Shown: positions 11,125 through 22,436 of the stretch, in pieces
How positions within the stretch are numbered: the first letter of the stretch is position 1
How the letters are laid out: every line of letters begins with the position of its first letter
Source: Xylaria sp. FL1777
Lineage: Eukaryota > Ascomycota > Sordariomycetes > Xylariales > Xylariaceae
Direction of reading: 5' to 3'
Assembly: GCA_022578965.1 (NCBI GenBank)
Contig: MU400517.1
Location: 1-64,000 of the forward strand
Length of the DNA stretch: 64,000 bases
Notes under the pieces: model-generated
Seen by the model: the letters and a program-made list of their open reading frames with translations, nothing else
Database searches by the model: none
Told to the model about the DNA's origin: nothing
Made by a program: the position numbers and the translations under genes

Positions 11125-14100
11125 ATGGCCTCGTCAGAGTGGTCATTGAATACGTTAGCTCTCATGTTCGTCATTCACTTTCTCGTTGCCATGGGCCGCC
11201 CGCTCATCATATCATCACCACTAACACAAGCTGTCCAACAGCGCCCTTATCGTGGGTACAATAACTCTCCAGGCCCGTTACTTCACAAGTGCAGCTTTTG
11301 GTATGCCACTTCTCACAGTCCCCTCCGTCCTCGTCTCTCGCTACAATCTGCATTACTTAAACAGGCCGTGAAACGATACCTAACCGCAAACGATGCTAAT
11401 TGTTTGTTCCTTTTCCAGAACGGCCTCTCCACTTCTCCGTCTTGACCCTGGTTGCTACTGGTCTTGTCTTTCTTGTTTTCGCCAAGAGTCTTGGTCTTCC
11501 GTATCCCGAGACCCGACAAAGACGTCATGAATTCCCCGCCACAACACAGCTGGCCGTGCTCGACGACTTGAAGAATTGGCTGCGCTCTCGTACCCGTCCA
11601 AAGACCTTCGTCTGTCTCGTTTCCCTTGTCGTCCTTCGGTCATTGTTGCACTGGAGGATAGTGCGGACGATTCAATGTTCATGGGATGGTCTCTACGTAC
11701 GTACTTGCGCCTTCATGTCCTTACATCGTATACCACTGTCTTTCGGCCTTGATGCTCTTCTGATCCCATATCCCCCAAATCTCCTAAACCAGCAATTCTA
11801 CTTCTAGACATGACGCGCTAATTGGAGTTCCGATGTAAAGGCATTTCTCCCATTCTTCGTATCTATATGTGACTATCCTTTCACGCGACTGATCTACCTA
11901 CCGAGACACGCAGCCGACGCCGACGATGACACGCCCCCTCGAGTTTCCGTCCTTCGATTCGTCGCCCTTGCTCTCCTGTGGGGTTTAGCCGTTACCCAAT
12001 TGTCTCTACTGGCCGAGACTCCAGCTGGTGTCATATGTCCTGCTGGGTGGTATGTTGAACGATTCATACCTCTTGCGCAATTGACCGCCGTGGTTTTTGA
12101 TGCTATAATCCTATCTCAGGTCGCTAGGCTACGTCAAACCAACCAAGATCAACCCGGCGGTGCCTGGTATTTCCTCAGTACTGTAATCTGGACCTCGGCC
12201 GCTGTTCTCTCCTTTCTCGCTCTATGGTCTTATCTCGACCCGGTTAATTCTACCGCAAACGTCCTCCCCACGCCGCTAGAAATCCGAGACATCGTCCTCG
12301 ACAGCGCTTTTGCGGCTTTTACGTTAGTATTTGGGGTCTACTTGCTTGGTAGCTTTCATGCCAATGTGGTGTCTCTGGTGGCAACGGGCGCGACCGTGTC
12401 GCTGCTCATCTTATCTACGTCATTCGACAGCACAACGAATTTAGTATGGTCGGGCTTCAGGGGGGTTGCCACGGGCTTGGTGATTTTTCTGGTCTTTGGT
12501 GCTTTACTTTATTTCCGTAGGACTAACTTGCCCTTCGGTGTATCCCTTCACCGTGAGCATGCACCCACCCTGGTCCGATACTGTCTCTATGCACTGGTCG
12601 CATTTCTTCTGGTCCTTTTCCCTGCGTCCTTCTTCCGTACGCGAGAGAGCCTCGTTTTCTCTCCAAGGCGGCCGATGGCAGCTGGGCGCTCTGATTCGGA
12701 TAATTGGTTGGCCAATGCTACGAAGAGCACATCCCTCACATCCGCCGTCGAGGAGTATCGCCGCCGTTATGGATTGCCGCCGCCGCCTCATTTCGACAAG
12801 TGGTACGAATTCGCAAAGTCAGTTAACTCTCCTATTATTGATACTTTTGACCAAATCGACTCGGACCTCCTCCCTTTCTGGGCCATTTCACCAGCGCTAC
12901 TCCGCGAGAAGACAACTCATCTACTCGAGCACCCAAGTTTGTCTATAGGGGGCCTGATAATCCAAGACGGTCAGACATCGGTTTCGCCACATGTTCATGG
13001 CACACATAGATGGATGGTCGATGTTGTCGAAGAGATGGTAAAGCCGTTCAGTCAGTGGCTCCCTGATATGCAGCTAGCATTCAATCTCGATGATGAATGC
13101 CGTGTGTCCGTTCCCATCGCCGATATGTCATACATCATAGATGAAGCACAAACCACGCGTTCTAGGCTAAAGTCCAAGCAAACCCATGTGTCGTTTAGCC
13201 AGACCCAAAGTCCCTCATGGGATAAAGCCTTCCTTGATGCCAGTGACTCTATATGGAGTCAGCAATCCGACTCATTCCACGATTTGTCAAAGATGCCTAT
13301 CTTCCGCAAGCTGGTAGCACCCACCTGCCCTGCTGATGCACCTGTAAACCAGGTTCGGTGGTGGAACCGGAAGAGAGAATGCAGGGAATGCTCTTTGCCT
13401 CACATGGAGAATGGATTCGTTCGTAATTGGACCCTTGCTGCCGACCTTTGCCATCAACCGGATCTTGCACACCTGCATGGTTTTTTGACATCACCTTCGG
13501 CCTTGACCGTTTCTCAATCACTCTTCCCTGTATTTAGCCAGGCAAAGGTGCATAAGTTTGCCGACATACTTTATCCGAGCCCGTGGAGTTTCAATGACAA
13601 GGCCTCTTACGAGGAAGCAAAGGATGTTCCTTGGGAGCGTAAACTCAATAGTGTCTACTGGCGCGGAGCCTCTTCGGACGGATTTGCAGTATCCGGATCC
13701 TGGGAGATGTTTTTGCGAGCAAGATTCGTGTATTTAGCTTCTGCCATCCGAGACACTGTGATAAGATATGAGACACTTCACTTTTTCAGGAAGCATGAGC
13801 GAAACCGCTCTGCTAACGCAGCCATCTCGACGATAATTTCTGATCGAGGCCCACAGAGCTACCATAGCCGCGCACTCGACGACCAGATCCAGGTCAACGT
13901 GTCGTTCGTGGGCTCATTTTCGCGCTGTTCAAAACGAGATTGTGCTGCTGAGCACACTACTTTCTACGGCTCCTCATCAGCTGAACCTCCGGCTGCAATT
14001 GACTTCCAGGAAACTTGGCAGCACCGCCATCTTATCGATTTGGATGGCGCGGGATTTAGCGGGCGATTTCTACCCTTCGTTCGATCTGCCTCTTTGCCGT

Positions 14101-14381
14101 ATCGCGCCGCTCTCTTCCGTACATGGTGGGAGGAGCGCATCCATCCCTGGAAGCATTATATACCACTAGATTTGAGACTCGGTGATTTCTGGCCCGCTTT
14201 GAACTACTTCGGCGGTGTAGGGACAGGAGAAGCAAAAGAGATTGCCGAAGCCGGCCAGGAATGGGCCCGGAAAGCTCTTAGGAGAGAAGATATGCAGGTA
14301 TACATGTTTCGACTGTTGCTCGAATGGGGACGTATAATCGATGACAATAGGGAAGACATCGGATTTTCCCTCGACGTCTAA
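11125..14381 (+). CDS. Glycosyltransferase family 90 protein with multi-pass membrane N-terminus
   Basis: The last exon (11841-14381) encodes a CAP10/GT90 domain: WRGASSDG near the acceptor-binding region, then the conserved block DLDGAGFSGRFLPFVRS and SLPYRAALFRTWW near the C-terminus. GT90 enzymes transfer xylose or related sugars in the Golgi lumen. Upstream exons 11231-11300 and 11419-11696 join in phase (donor GTACGT at 11697; acceptor AAG before 11841) and read into the final exon. The first exon is inferred: ATG at 11113, 11119 or 11125, ending at 11169 or 11184, both in phase. The length is about 980 residues. Seven to ten hydrophobic helices precede the catalytic part, which is more than the single anchor of typical GT90 proteins. 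It is convergent with CCT2. Confidence 0.8.
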
Positions 14382-15240
14382 TTAGTGTAATCGTGGTATT
14401 AGTTGGGTGAGATTAGGTTAGGTGATCTTGGACATGGTACCAGCGGGAGTTACGATGTGTTTATTTGTGTACTCTATTTATAGGAAATGTAAAAATGGAA
14501 ATAAGTGACAATTATTATATGGGAAGTATTTGGGGGATGGTAAATGCGAGTCCGGGAAGACAAGAGACGTCGAGGTATTGGGTTTGATCTTTCGAGTTGG
14601 TTCTAATTCGTGTATCACCCCGCTGTGCAGTTTCAATTTATCCAAGGTTTTTGCATCTTGAGTTGGTCGTGAAGCATTGCTTTGCATCATCTCGATTCCG
14701 GAAAAACGAACTGACAGAAGCCTAATCTACTGAGCATCACGACATGTAGCTACCTACTGTATATAGAACCACGATTGGTGAACATCTCTAGTTTCCCCGA
14801 GGTTGGGATTTATCTACCCGCTCGCTCCCCGTACACCGCGCAGATCCCTCTCAGCTTGTATCTCGTATGTGGCATTGTGGTATTGCGATATAGCCTGTAC
14901 TATTAAATATGGATCACGGTCATTCCGAGCCAGCCTGGACCTTTCTCTTCCATCTTTTCATAACCTAAACTAATAAGTATAGGTATGGGTATAAGACAGG
15001 TTCAGGATGAGCCTCTCCTAACAAGCATAAGAGACAGACAAACCGCTTGATGAGCAGGGAGAAACATGCATCATCATTGTCCATCATTGTATTCTCTTTC
15101 CACTGAAATGGATGCTTAGATGTTTTGGCATATTAGGGTTTATCTAGGATAGGAGAGGTACACCCACATTATCACCGTCTATCATTTGCAACGTATCGCC
15201 CACGTTACGCACCCCCTCGTCCATCCAATACGTACGTAGA
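14382..15240. other. Convergent 3' region between GT90 and CCT2
   Basis: Both flanking genes end here. The first part is AT-rich, with candidate polyadenylation signals. No gene or recognisable repeat was seen. Confidence 0.5.
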
Positions 15241-17132
15241 CTAGTGTCGTTCCCGTCTCCGAGGTGCAGCACGTATAATATTATCGACCCTCAGAAGTAG
15301 CTGTACACGTTAGTTACCATCATGCACACGATTATCAAAAGCAACGAATATAAAAAATTGCAGGCATGTACCTCAGCAGCTTCGCTCGCCGAGGAGACGA
15401 CAGCCTTTTTCAATTTGTAACTCTCGACAACGCCGAGATCCCGCATATCGGCGACTCCACCACCGGGGGTCATGAGGTCCAGACCGTAGGTTGACATGCC
15501 GTCGTAGATGGCCTTCCGCAACCGCGCGACGAGATCGCTGGAGTCTAAACCTGCGTTGTCAGCAAGGATGGTGGGGAGCTGTCGCAATGCGGTGGCGAAG
15601 GATGACACGGCGATCTGCTTCTTGCCCTCGACGCGTGTGGCAGCGCCCTCCACCGCTTTTGCCATAAGCATCTCTGCGCAACCGCCACCGAGAGTCGTCC
15701 GTGGTTCTTTAACGGTCTGAGAGAGTACTGCCAAGGCGTCGTGCAATGACCGCTCGGCCTCGTCTAGTAACTGATCTGTAGCACCTCGGAGAACGATGGT
15801 GCAGGCTTGGCCGGCGGCAACGCCCGAAAAGCGGATCAGCGTGTCTTCGCCTATGATGACCTCTTCGATCAGGTCGCAGTGGCCAAGCTTGACCTGCTCG
15901 GGGTGGTCGAAGGTCGACGCAATCTCACCGCCGGTCACGAGCGCCAGACGTTCGATGCCGTCGAAGTCAGCGTGCTCGATAGACATGATACCGGCGTCCG
16001 TAAACAGCTGCTCGGGCCAATTGTAGATGAGCTGGCGGTTGATGAAGCAGTTGATGCCGTGGGCCTTTATTTTCTCAACTTTAGCCTTCATCTTCTCCTT
16101 CTCGGCCCTCTCCAACTCAGCCAGCTTGCTCGTCGAGCTGACCTGGAACCTGGCGCCGAATATCTTGACCTTGTCGGTATCCATGGACGTGTTTGCCACC
16201 AGAATCTTGGCCTTTTCCAAGCGTTTAGGCTGGTTGACACCAATCTTCTTGTCGAGGATGAAGCCTTCGTCGAGGTACGAATCACTGAGCTTGCCACCAG
16301 CTTTCTTGATGATCTGGATATGGCTGAGATCAGAAGAGCCCCTGAGCCTCAGAACAGCGTCCACAGCCAGCTTGGCGAAGAGATCCCGATCTTGCGCTAG
16401 GACCTTGGAACTTAGGGTTGTACGGGCGATGGCGAGCAAGTCCTTCTTAAATGCCTCGGGATTCTTGCTATGATCGACGGCCGAGTGTTCGAGGGCTTGC
16501 AGGGCAGCCTGGCTCGCTATCCGGTAGCCTTCGATGATAGTCTGGGGATGTATTTTCTTGTCGACGAGTTTTTCGGCCTCGCGCAGGAGCTCGGCGGCCA
16601 GGACAGCGACAGACGTCGTCCCGTCTCCTACTTCGTCATCTTGCACCTTGGAGATGTTCACGAGGACCTTGGCGGCGGCGTTGTCGAGGGCGATCGATTT
16701 GAGAATAGTGGCACCGTCGTTAGTCACCAGCATTTCCGAAGTCGAGCTGGGCGCGAGGTTAGTAGGTTAGCTACGATGCCACGGCATCAGCGCAGGGCAG
16801 AGGGCGGGATACGAGCGGGAAGGACAAGCAACCGGAGCTGGAGAACTGAGGGCTGATGGTGGCATGTGTGTATGTCTACATGAGATGACGCATGACGTAC
16901 GCAGACTGTAATATTTTATCCATGCCCTTTGGACCCAAAGTGCTCTTCACCAGATCGCCAACAGCAATGGCACCGACGAAAGCAGCGAGACGGGCGTTCT
17001 CTCCCTTCTCCTCGATGGTGCCCTCCTCGAAGATTTGGGTGGGACTGAAAGACGACTGAATTATTTTTTACCGTGTCAGTAATGTCTCATAGGAACATAT
17101 ATAACGGAGGGATTTCTGAGATATCTTACCAT
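15241..17132 (-). CDS. cct2: T-complex protein 1 subunit beta (CCT2)
   Basis: Beta subunit of the cytosolic chaperonin CCT/TRiC, which folds actin, tubulin and WD40 proteins using ATP. Exons on the minus strand: 17132-17130 (only the ATG), 17055-16901, 16746-15372 and 15300-15241, joining in phase to 530 residues, the usual length. Signatures include [26 protein letters not shown], the ATPase motif [17 protein letters not shown] in the equatorial domain and the beta-type ending SEAAE then [16 protein letters not shown]. Intron donors are GTAAGA, GTACGT and GTACAT, with CTAAC before the last acceptor. If the last intron is not removed, the reading runs into an unrelated tail. It shares a 770-base upstream region with eIF3b, a divergent pair of growth-related genes. 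Confidence 0.95.
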
Positions 17133-17902
17133 CTTGATTCTCGGAGCCTCAACAAGTTGGAGAAGAGTCGTTGAAGGGGTCGTTGCAGTTCGGTATGAAA
17201 ATGCGAAGTTTATAAAATTCCATACCTAAGCATTAATAGGTACCTACCTAGGTACCTAGGTAGTAATAGGTATAATACGGCTGGACGCACCTATGGTAGA
17301 TCCAGTCTAGCTGTGCTGCCCTGTAAACCGTCTATCAGTGCATACCTACCTCCTAGGTAGGTATCAGTTCAAGTGGGGTTAGGGCGGGACGGCTACCTCA
17401 AGAAGATTTCAAGGTTGGCGGGAAAACCCAATTCCGCCCAAGCCAACCAGCTCGTCCGATAAGAGGCTGTCGATAGAGGGGCTGTTGCCTATCCATTCAA
17501 ACACTGGTAGGCGGCTGAACACCCCGCACCAAACGCACAAACCAGCCATAGCAATTTTGGCACATGTTGGTCGTCCGACAGGAGCACTAAAATCCCCCAA
17601 AACCAGACCAAAAAAAATATCGATATCACTCCACTATTCTCGAGACATTGTGTTGTGTGAAGCTCCATCCATCCCACCCAATCACGCCTGCGAACCTGGT
17701 GTATCTGCTCCTTGACTACTTACTTGGGCTTGTCCGTCATCTACCTACATTCCCGTAAATAACCTCCCCGACACACCCGCCAACCGGTATTCGCACCTTT
17801 CACCCGGACAACGCACACTGAACTACTTCGGCGCCGACTTCACTTCGTCCTTCTAGCACGCCTAAGGCGCTCTCGCCTTCCCGAGCACACCGCCCGCCCA
17901 GC
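17133..17902. promoter_or_regulatory. Shared upstream region of CCT2 and eIF3b
   Basis: The two housekeeping genes are transcribed away from each other with starts 770 bases apart. TACCTAGGTA-type palindromes occur at 17238-17263 and 17343-17364, on the CCT2 side. The eIF3b side is C-rich, as expected of a fungal leader. Coregulation is an inference from the arrangement only. Confidence 0.55.
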
Positions 17903-20273
17903 ATGGCACCCTCCTTTGATCACCTGCGCGACGCTGACGTCGACGAGGATGACTACGACGAGGATGAGATCGATATCTCCGATTTGCGAGAAAAATACGA
18001 AGTTCAGCTGGAACAGGGCTACGATGCCTTCGTCGTCATCGATGGCCTTCCCGATGTCACCGAGGAGCAGAAGCCAAAGCTCGTCAAGTTTCTGTTGAAG
18101 AAGTTGACACAGGTCGGCAAGACCAAGGAGGACCTTATTTATATGCCCATGGGTGAGAATGGCAAGTCGCTCAGGTGCGTGTATATTGATTTATATACTT
18201 CCCAAGGCGAGCCTCCCATGTTCACCTCCGTCTGACGAGCCCCTAGATTCGCCTTTGTAGAATTCTCCTCCCCTGCCGAGGCTGCTGCCGCCGTCAGACA
18301 ACTAGACATGGTACCCCTCGACAAGAAGCACACCCTGAGGGTCAACAAGCTCACCGATATCGATCGTTACGGTCGCGAGGGGCGGGTTGACGAGCAGTAC
18401 GTACCCCCTAAGATCGAAGAGTTCACCGAGAAGGAGCACTTGCGCTCTTTTTTGGCCGACCCTAGCGGCCGGGGTCGCGATCAGTTCGCCATGTACAGGG
18501 GCGATTCCGTGGGCGTATTCTGGAACGGCGAGAAGGACGCCCCTGAGACCATCGTGGACCGCCAGCATTGGACTGAGAGTTTCATACAATGGTCCCCCCT
18601 CGGAAGCTATCTCGTATCCGTCCATCAGCAGGGTGTGCAGCTCTGGGGTGGTGCATCGTGGTCGCGTCAGAAGCGGTTTGCCCATCCTTTCGTCAACATG
18701 CTTGACTTCTCACCGGGTGAGAAATACATAGTCACCTGGTCCAATCGGCCCATCTCTATTCCCGATGAAGGTCACCCTCAACTGTCCCTGGACGAAGAGG
18801 GAAAGAACTATGTCATTTGGGATGTGGAAACCGCTAAACCGCTCAGATCGTTCGCCAATCTAGATATTCCCGCCGCCACCGCTGAAGGCGCTAAGCCCCC
18901 GCCCAAGTTCCCCTGGCCGGCTTTCAAATGGTCCGCTGACGAAAAGTACGTGGCTCGACTTACCCAGGGCTCTTCCATCTCCGTCTACGAGTTGCCTCGG
19001 ATGAATTTATTAGACAAAACGACCATCAAGATGGACGGCGTCATGGACTTCGAATGGGCGCCCGCGACACCTCAGAGAGAAGGCGTCAAACAATACGAGC
19101 AGCTATTCTGCTACTGGACTCCGGAGATAGGCAGCAATCCGGCCAAGGTCGGATTGATGAGCATACCATCCAAGCAGATTGTCCGAACTTTGAACCTTTT
19201 CAGCGTCACGGATGCTAAGCTTCACTGGCAATCCGACGCTACTTATCTTTCTGTCAAGGTCGATCGACATTCCAAGTCAAAAAAGTCTCAGGCCACGACC
19301 TTGGAGATTTTTAGAATCAAAGAAAAGGGGGTTCCCGTCGAAGTGGTCGATACCATCAAAGACACGGTCATTAACTTCGCCTGGGAGCCGAAAGGTGATC
19401 GATTCGTTATCATCACAACGTCCGAACCACCAGGACCGACCGCGGTACCACCTAAAACCTCGGTCTCCTTCTTCTGCCCGGAGAAAGCCAAGGGCCAAAC
19501 CGTAGGAAACTTCAAGCACCTGCGGACTTTGGAAAAGAAGAATAGCAACGCCATATATTGGTCACCGCGCGGAAGGTTTGTCGTCATCGCCGCGGTAGCT
19601 AATGCGCAGAACTCAGACCTCGAATTTTACGATCTCGACTTTGAAGGCGAGAAGCCTGAAAGCGATAAGGATTTGACAGCTAACCTACAACTCATGAATA
19701 CGGCCGATCACTACGGTCTCACCGATATCCAGTGGGATCCGGCGGGTCGCTATGTCGCTTCTTGGGCGTCAGTATGGAAGCATTCTGTGAGTTGAAGGCT
19801 CCTATCTTGTGTTCGATTCGCTTTTGGCGTTTTTTTACTAATTCATCACGTAACAGATGGAAAATGGTTATCACATCTATGACTTCAGGGGTGAGCAACT
19901 ACGAGAGGAACCTGTCGAAAAGTTCCGGCAATTGGCTTGGCGACCACGGCCCCCGACACTTCTGTCCAAGGAAGAGCAAAAGCAGATCCGTAAGAACTTG
20001 CGGGAGTACTCCAAGACATTCGAACAAGAGGACGCCGAACGTGGCGCGTCTGCAGACCTGAAAGTTGTCGAGGCGAGAAGGCGTATGCTCGACGAGTGGC
20101 TAGCATGGCGTGCTTCGGTAGAAGCCGAAGTCGAGGAAGAGAGACTAGACCGTGGTCTTCCCGTCAACCCTGTAGAAGGTCTTATCGAGCAACTGGACAG
20201 CGAGGAAGAGCAGCAGATCATTGAAGAAATTGTAGAGGAAGTTATTGAGGAGACGGAAGAGATTGTCTCTTGA
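17903..20273 (+). CDS. prt1: Eukaryotic translation initiation factor 3 subunit b
   Basis: Scaffold subunit of eIF3, which binds the 40S ribosome and organises initiation. Exons 17903-18174, 18247-19786 and 19857-20273 give 742 residues, close to fungal orthologues. Order of parts: an acidic N-terminus (residues 8-30); an RRM, with [11 protein letters not shown] and, across the first intron, [16 protein letters not shown]; then [11 protein letters not shown]; a WD40-like beta-propeller (about 130-640) with [16 protein letters not shown] and [14 protein letters not shown]; and a C-terminal helical region with [10 protein letters not shown] and an acidic end ([13 protein letters not shown]). 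Donors are GTGCGT and GTGAGT; acceptors CCTAG and AACAG. The first intron splits an arginine codon. The gene is intact. Confidence 0.95.
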
Positions 20274-22436
20274 TACGTAACTCCAAAGATGAAAGAGATA
20301 TTTGGATGGCAAGAGACAGGCGTTCCGTGTATGGCATATGAATAACAACCACTGCGGCGGATGCTCGGAGGAGGTATAGTCACGGCGTCTAATACATACT
20401 TCGGGTATACATTTCTTCAGCTGAAGCTAATTCGATCGAGTCAAAAGGGGTCTCATCGTGTTCTCAATAGATCAAATGAAAGCATATTTATGGTGCCCAC
20501 AACATGCCACCATGTCTTGAAGGGACGGAGGAGAGGTAAGGTAAAAGAAGTGGTCACGGTCCAACCAGTATTGCACTATGATTCGGAATTTGCTCCTCTT
20601 GTAACGTGATATAGAGGTGGCAGGTTTGAAGTTAACAGCGCTGGGTTATTGAAATGTAGTCTTATTGTATATTTTCTTTCCATTTTCCAAGAGCCTCGTG
20701 TGTTTTTTTTTTTCCCCTGATCAACTGAGTTACCTAGTGTCTACTTAAGTTCAGGAGAATTAAGATATTATTATTGGTAGTTAATGCACTACGCAGTAGA
20801 TAGATAGGCGGGTACTTGCCTAACAGGTAGGTACTCAGTCTGTGCCCAAATAGGTACCTACCTACATAATGTAGGTACCTATACTACATACATAATGTAG
20901 GTAGGCCTAAGGTAGGCTAAGTAGGTACCTACCGGTACTCTAATAGGTATCTTCGCATCATCATGCGTTTTTGAAGCAGGATTTTGGTATGGATCCCAGA
21001 TAGATCGGAGATAGATCGAGCCTGGCGCTGCATCGTGATTCGTTCAACTAATCTGATCTATCCAATCTCCCCCGGTCTGTCTGACGGTTTACTCACGATT
21101 TGGGATGTTACTACGTATGTAGTTACTTTTCTCTTTTCTCACTGCGTACGTCTTTCTGTAGTCTACCACTTCTTCTCAGTTCTCTTTTCATCATCGCATT
21201 CCCCTCTTTGACATTGCGTCTGTCAGTCATTCGCTTCAAGGTTTTTTCTCAACCGTCCGGACTTATACAACATACCGTGTTCGCATATCGGCCGTCTATA
21301 AATAGATAAGCAGTGACAAGCAGCACACAGCATCTCACAGCGCACCTTCATTTACTAATAGGATCGCATCGTTTTTCGAATTTGACTGCGCCCGCTCACT
21401 CGCTCGCTCGCTGGCCGTCCCAGTTCACCAACACCGACACCTACTCCAGTCACTCCAGTTACTCTAGCCAGTCTAGCGTAGCCTAGCTTGGGAGTCCATC
21501 TTGGGAGTCCATCCTTTCGCTACAGTGTGTTTCATTCCGACTGCGTTTCATTCCGACTCAGCCGCCTTACTAAGTAGTAACGCACACCCCTTGACCTTGA
21601 CGCGCGCTCGAAATATACGACGGTTGCCGCTGTTGTGCTCAAACGTATGTAATACAGCATACAGTACAATACCTACATGTACCACATCCCACATCAATTG
21701 ACTGCATCGTAAATCTTAATTGCCCTGCCTCTCTCTTCCCTCGTTCTCTCTCTTACATACACCGCCGAGGAACTTCGCCGTCGAGACGGAGCGACAGGAA
21801 GCCGGCCTGAGAACACAGAGCAGCATTGTCCCGTATCATCATTGACTGACGAACAAATCCCCCCTGGATTCGTCTCCGTCTCTGGTGTGCTGCGCTCCTG
21901 TTGGCTGCCCTTGACCGTGATCATATTGGGAGACCAAGGTCCTGCCCGAGGGTGCCATTCCACGTTTCACACCGCCCGCCGGTACCTGCATCCTTCATCA
22001 GCCTCCATCCCTGACAGCGTCGACATTGCAGGGCCCTGCCAAGCTCGCCAGGCTCGCCCAGGCTTGCTAGGATCTTGAGACACCGACCATTTTAAATCCT
22101 GGACCCGCCTCGTTTCTAGTGTGAGTTCGAGAAACTCGTCCTGTCTCGATTTGGAAACGTCAATCCGCCATTTCGTCCCGACATCCTATTTTCGTCGAAA
22201 CATAGTTCTCCTGTGCCTGGATTAGCCTTGGGGCGTAGAATAAGACGAAACAACAACCACGGCAACAATTGGATGTTTGACTTTGTCGTTAATACTAGGG
22301 CAATTGGGCTACAATATTAACAACACACCACAAAGAGCCGTTCTCACCTAATCATTGTTCGTCGAACGCTCAATTACCACAAAGTACTTTTACACAAAGC
22401 TGTGTCGCAGCGGACACGGCCAACAGAAACCAGACC
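20274..22436. other. Intergenic region and long leader of the TBC gene
   Basis: Contains the eIF3b 3' end, a dense block of TACCTAGGTA/GTAGGTACC palindromes at 20824-20945, a T9 run near 20705, and a long C/T-rich stretch (about 21100-22436) probably transcribed as the TBC gene leader. Two local duplications lie at 21488-21560 (TTGGGAGTCCATC twice, GTTTCATTCCGACT twice). Short frames here are not coding-like. Confidence 0.5.

Noticed and set aside
15807..16856. Several plus-strand frames of 128-197 codons opposite CCT2
   Set aside because: Shadows of the GC-rich CCT2 coding strand, with no recognisable motif.
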